Source of the DNA: Thermoplasmata archaeon
GTDB lineage: Archaea; Thermoplasmatota; Thermoplasmata; Lutacidiplasmatales; UBA184
Assembly: GCA_021828085.1 (NCBI GenBank)
Contig: JAKATE010000082.1
Location: 1-8,388, forward strand
Reading direction: 5' to 3'
Length of the DNA stretch: 8,388 nucleotides
The notes beneath the pieces are model-generated. The model ran no database searches. It was not told where the DNA came from and worked only from the letters and a program-made list of their open reading frames with translations. Of the stretch, positions 6,155 through 8,388 are shown piece by piece (the first letter of the stretch is position 1; each line of letters starts with the position of its first letter). The translations under genes and the position numbers were made by a program.

Positions 6155-7216
6155 GTGTCCGTGGCCGAGGCCCGGGTCTCCGGGGAGCTCCCCTCCCCCC
6201 TCCTACCGGGAGCCGCTCCGCAGAGCGGCCCCTTGCGCGACCGGCGGGGCCGCGTCGCCCGGAAACTGAGGCTCTCCCTGACCGACCGCTGCCACTTCTC
6301 CTGCGTCTTCTGCATGCCCGAGCGGGGGAAGGTCCAGTGGATCCCCCGGGAGGAGATCCTGGACTTCGACGAGATCGTCCGGATCGTCCGGCTCCTCGCG
6401 CTCGACGGCGTGGAGAAGGTGCGCCTGACCGGGGGGGAACCCCTCCTGCGTCCCGGCGTGGCGGACCTCCTCCGCCGTCTGAAGGGCCTCCCGGGGCTCC
6501 GGGAGATCGACATGACCACCAACGGGGAGCGGCTCCCCGAGCTCGCCCGCGAACTGCGCGAGGCCGGGCTCGATGGGATCACGGTGAGCCTCCACAGCCT
6601 CCAGCGCGAGCGCTTCGCCCAACTCGCCGGCCTTGACGTTCTTCCGAGGGTCCTCGAAGGGATCGAGTCCGCCCTTCGCGTGGGCTTCCCCGTGAAGATC
6701 AACGCGGTGGCGATCCGGGGGTACAACGAGGAGGAGATTCCGGCCCTGGTGGAGTACGCCCGCGAGCGCTCCCTCCCCCTGCGTTTCATCGAGTTCATGC
6801 CCCTCGACGGTCGGGGGAACTGGGACCAAGGGAGCGTGCTCACGGGGGCGGAGATCCTCGCCACCCTGCGCTCGAGCCACCCGCTCACGCCCCTGGCACG
6901 GGAGAGCGGGGACACGGCCCGTCGCTACCGGCTCGAGGGGAGCGACGCGGAGGTCGGTCTCATCACCCCGGTGAGCGAGCCCTTCTGCGACGACTGCGAC
7001 CGGATCCGGCTCACCGCCGACGGGAAGCTCCTCACCTGCCTGTTCGACACCCACCTCCACGACGTGCGCGGCCCTCTGCGGGCCGGCGCCTCCGACGAGG
7101 AGCTGCGAGCTCTCCTCCGGCGCTCCTACGAGGAGAAGCCCCCGGGGATCCAGTACATCCGGGACCTCCAGCACGGCTTCCAGAAGCCCCGGCCGATGCA
7201 CGCCATCGGCGGTTAG
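6155..7216 (+). CDS. moaA: GTP 3',8-cyclase MoaA (molybdenum cofactor synthesis)
   Basis: This radical SAM enzyme converts GTP to 3',8-cyclo-GTP, the first step of molybdopterin synthesis, which MoaC completes. It has 353 residues. The N-terminal [4Fe-4S] site is C46-x3-C50-x2-C53 in LTDRCHFSCVFC; the SAM-binding GGEP is at 93-96; the C-terminal GTP-binding cluster is C278-x2-C281-x13-C295 in CDDCDRIRLTADGKLLTC, with R283 and R285 corresponding to the conserved arginine pair. The protein ends in the required Gly-Gly (HAIGG). Everything needed for activity is present. The segment SLHSL (145-149) reads SLDSL in many bacterial MoaA. About 25 residues precede the canonical opening LRDRRGRVARKLRLSLTDRC; GTG 6161 or even TTG 6233 could be the real start, but the AT-rich island at 6127-6136 favours 6155/6161. 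No other moa/moe gene is in the window. The gene converges with the SDR gene with a 12-bp gap. Confidence 0.95.
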   Translation: MSVAEARVSGELPSPLLPGAAPQSGPLRDRRGRVARKLRLSLTDRCHFSCVFCMPERGKVQWIPREEILDFDEIVRIVRLLALDGVEKVRLTGGEPLLRPGVADLLRRLKGLPGLREIDMTTNGERLPELARELREAGLDGITVSLHSLQRERFAQLAGLDVLPRVLEGIESALRVGFPVKINAVAIRGYNEEEIPALVEYARERSLPLRFIEFMPLDGRGNWDQGSVLTGAEILATLRSSHPLTPLARESGDTARRYRLEGSDAEVGLITPVSEPFCDDCDRIRLTADGKLLTCLFDTHLHDVRGPLRAGASDEELRALLRRSYEEKPPGIQYIRDLQHGFQKPRPMHAIGG

Positions 7217-7228
7217 GGCCGGGCGCGG

Positions 7229-8125
7229 CTACTTCCAGCCGGGGGAAGCTGGGGCGTCCCCTTCCCCCCGCAGGAAGCGCTCCAGAGGGAGGAAGGGTCG
7301 GGGCGCCCCCGGGGGAGGGGGGAAGCCCAAGGTGTCGGAGAGGAGCCAGTCGTACTCGTAGAGATAGAGGGCGTGGTAGCCCACCGCGTTCATCGCCCGG
7401 ATCGCCCATCGCCCCGTGCCCGGGGAGACGTGGACCCACCGGGGCGTGCGCCCCACCGCACGCGCGAGGAGCTCGAGCAGCTCGAGGTAGCGCAGCCGCT
7501 CCGGTCCGCCGGCGAGGACATCCTTTCCCAGTTGCCCTTCCAGGGCCGCCGCCACGAGCGCACCGACGTCGCGGTGCCAGATGGGGGAGAGATGGTACTC
7601 CCCCTCCCCGAAGAGCGGGAAGTGCCGGTGGCGGCGCATCAGCCCGAGCATCACCGCGATCAGTCGGTCGCGCGGGGCGAAGACCGCCGAGGGGCGCACG
7701 AGGTTCACCGTGAGGCCGCTGTGCAGGAGCTCGCGCTCGAAGTCGCGGCGGCGCACGAAGTACGGGATGGTGCGCTCCCAGCGCTCCGGCCCCGGGGGAA
7801 GGGAGATCTGGACGAACCGCTCCACCCCCGCCTCGCGGCAGCGCTGGAGCAGGCGGCGGAGGCCTTCGTGGGGGGCCCGGAAACGCGCGTCGGGTCCCGG
7901 CTCGCGGTACCAGATGAGGTTCACCACGGCCCCGACGCCGTCGAGGAGACGCGGCGGAAGTTCCGGCCCGCTGATGTCCCCCGGGACGAACTCGACGCGT
8001 CCCTGCTCCGTCGCCAGGGGGGAGCGGTGGAAGCTCCGGACGGGGAAGCGGCCGACGAGCTCCTCGAGGACCCCGCTCCCGACGACGCCTCCGCCCCCCC
8101 CCACGAGGAGCACCTTTCCCTGCAT
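7229..8125 (-). CDS. Atypical SDR, NAD(P)-binding (NmrA/NDUFA9-like)
   Basis: A 298-residue Rossmann-fold protein of the extended/atypical short-chain dehydrogenase group. The N-terminus VLLVGGGGGVVGSGVLEEL contains the dinucleotide pattern G10-x2-G13-x2-G16. GDIS (49-52), HEGLRRLLQRCREAGVERFV (86-105, with the following QIS strand) and LVRPSAVFAPRD (142-153) follow the order seen in the NDUFA9/YbjT/NmrA-type subfamilies, as do PLFGEGEYHLSPIWHRDV (170-187) and LAGGPERLRYLELLELLARAVG. The active-site tyrosine is present (Y122) but the Lys of the YxxxK pair is Arg (R126), so oxidoreductase activity is doubtful and an NAD(P)-sensing, chaperone or assembly role is possible. There is no membrane segment. 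The start codon at 8125 has a TATA element centred 30 nt upstream on its strand and no Shine-Dalgarno sequence. The C-terminus is Pro-rich. Confidence 0.85.
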   Translation of the reverse strand: MQGKVLLVGGGGGVVGSGVLEELVGRFPVRSFHRSPLATEQGRVEFVPGDISGPELPPRLLDGVGAVVNLIWYREPGPDARFRAPHEGLRRLLQRCREAGVERFVQISLPPGPERWERTIPYFVRRRDFERELLHSGLTVNLVRPSAVFAPRDRLIAVMLGLMRRHRHFPLFGEGEYHLSPIWHRDVGALVAAALEGQLGKDVLAGGPERLRYLELLELLARAVGRTPRWVHVSPGTGRWAIRAMNAVGYHALYLYEYDWLLSDTLGFPPPPGAPRPFLPLERFLRGEGDAPASPGWK

Positions 8126-8151
8126 CGGACCGGGGCCCGCAGCCCCTCGAC

Positions 8152-8157
8152 TTTATA
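8152..8157. promoter_or_regulatory. Shared bidirectional TATA box
   Basis: TTTATA on the plus strand reads TATAAA on the minus strand, so it can serve as a TATA element in both directions. Its centre (8154.5) is 30 nt from the first base of the minus-strand SDR start (8125) and 30 nt from the first base of the plus-strand microprotein start (8185). On the minus strand it is preceded by GGAAG, a purine-rich BRE-like sequence, which makes the SDR direction look stronger. Both genes would be leaderless. Confidence 0.65.
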
Positions 8158-8184
8158 CTTCCGTTCCCTCTCAACCCCCGCGCC

Positions 8185-8301
8185 ATGGCCGTCTCCTCGG
8201 TCTTCCGATGGGTCCGGGTCGCCTGGGCCGTGCTCGGGATCGCCCTGGCCCTCCTTTTGATCGTCTGGATCGCCGTGCTCTGGGTCCAGACCGGGGCGTG
8301 A
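8185..8301 (+). CDS. Single-span membrane microprotein, 38 aa
   Basis: The frame from ATG 8185 to TGA 8299-8301 encodes 38 residues. The first eleven (MAVSSVFRWVR) include two arginines. They are followed by an uninterrupted hydrophobic run of about 22 residues (about 13-34, AWAVLGIALALLLIVWIAVL and on to WV), then the short tail QTGA. The arginines before the span predict the N-terminus inside the cell. I do not recognise the family; a small subunit of a membrane complex or a membrane-anchored regulator are both possible. Support for its being real comes from the TATA element exactly 30 nt upstream of the ATG, high G/C third positions, and the clean transmembrane pattern. It is divergent from the SDR gene and converges with the gene at 8317-8388 with a 15-bp gap. 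Confidence 0.6.
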   Translation: MAVSSVFRWVRVAWAVLGIALALLLIVWIAVLWVQTGA

Positions 8302-8316
8302 GCCCCCGGTTTCGGG

Positions 8317-8388
8317 CTACCAGAGCCGACCGAGCGGATCGTCCTCTTCCGCCGCCTCGGAGAGCGGGGGCAGGACCGCCCCCGCGGC
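8317..8388 (-). CDS. Unidentified gene, C-terminal 23 codons only
   Basis: On the minus strand, the frame is open from the right edge to the TAG at 8319-8317 and encodes 23 residues ending in EAAEEDDPLGRLW. Third positions are mostly G/C, and an acidic tail closing with an aromatic residue is plausible for a real C-terminus. The convergent arrangement with the microprotein also fits. The piece is too short to assign a family, and chance openness cannot be excluded. Confidence 0.4.
   Translation of the reverse strand, partial: AAGAVLPPLSEAAEEDDPLGRLW

Noticed and set aside
5245..6915. Long minus-strand open frame opposite the methyltransferase and moaA
   Set aside because: It is Arg/Ser/Pro-rich, spans two convincing plus-strand genes and the gap between them, and has no motif.
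7032..8186. Second long minus-strand frame and a plus-strand frame (7373-8260) overlapping the SDR gene
   Set aside because: Both are Arg/Pro/Gly-rich shadows of the SDR gene, which has a clear Rossmann signature in its own frame and a promoter at its start.
1..8388. CRISPR array, insertion sequence, tRNA or rRNA
   Set aside because: No regularly spaced repeats, transposase-like frame, T-loop (GGTTCRA-type) signal in a gap, or rRNA-like stretch was found; the Cas4-like gene alone does not imply a CRISPR locus.

Overview
The window is G+C-rich and looks like a chromosomal segment from an archaeon. The evidence is promoter layout rather than any marker gene. Short AT-rich TATA-like elements (clearest are ATATAA at 4077-4082 and TTTATA at 8152-8157) lie about 30 bp upstream of start codons, and no start has a correctly spaced Shine-Dalgarno sequence. 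This is the pattern of leaderless archaeal transcripts. The proteins are not strongly acidic, so a haloarchaeon is unlikely. A high-G+C uncultured Thermoplasmata-type lineage would fit, but that placement is a guess.

Layout from left to right: the 3' part of an alpha-alpha-toroid (terpene cyclase/prenyltransferase-like) protein (1-524, +); a GH15 glucoamylase/trehalase-type glycosidase (644-2557, +); a stand-alone Cas4/RecB-like PD-(D/E)XK nuclease with a four-cysteine Fe-S signature (2641-3483, +); a 141-residue protein of unknown family (3594-4019, +); a tandem-domain universal stress protein (4109-5035, +); a 239-bp gap with several inverted repeats; a class I SAM-dependent methyltransferase (5275-6057, +); MoaA, GTP 3',8-cyclase of molybdenum cofactor synthesis (6155-7216, +); an atypical NAD(P)-binding SDR of the NmrA/NDUFA9 type (7229-8125, -); a 38-residue single-span membrane microprotein (8185-8301, +); and the 3' end of an unidentified minus-strand gene (8317-8388, -).

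The genes do not form one pathway. Each of the internal plus-strand genes has its own upstream gap of 80-240 bp with a candidate promoter, so they look like separately transcribed housekeeping and stress functions: glucan or trehalose breakdown, DNA processing, stress ATP sensing, small-molecule methylation and cofactor synthesis. There is no CRISPR array, insertion sequence, tRNA or rRNA. The observations most worth a second look are regulatory. One is a single TATA element exactly midway between two divergent start codons. The other is a set of GC-rich inverted repeats that bracket the -30 site of three consecutive genes. The solo Cas4-like nuclease and the membrane microprotein are the most interesting genes.
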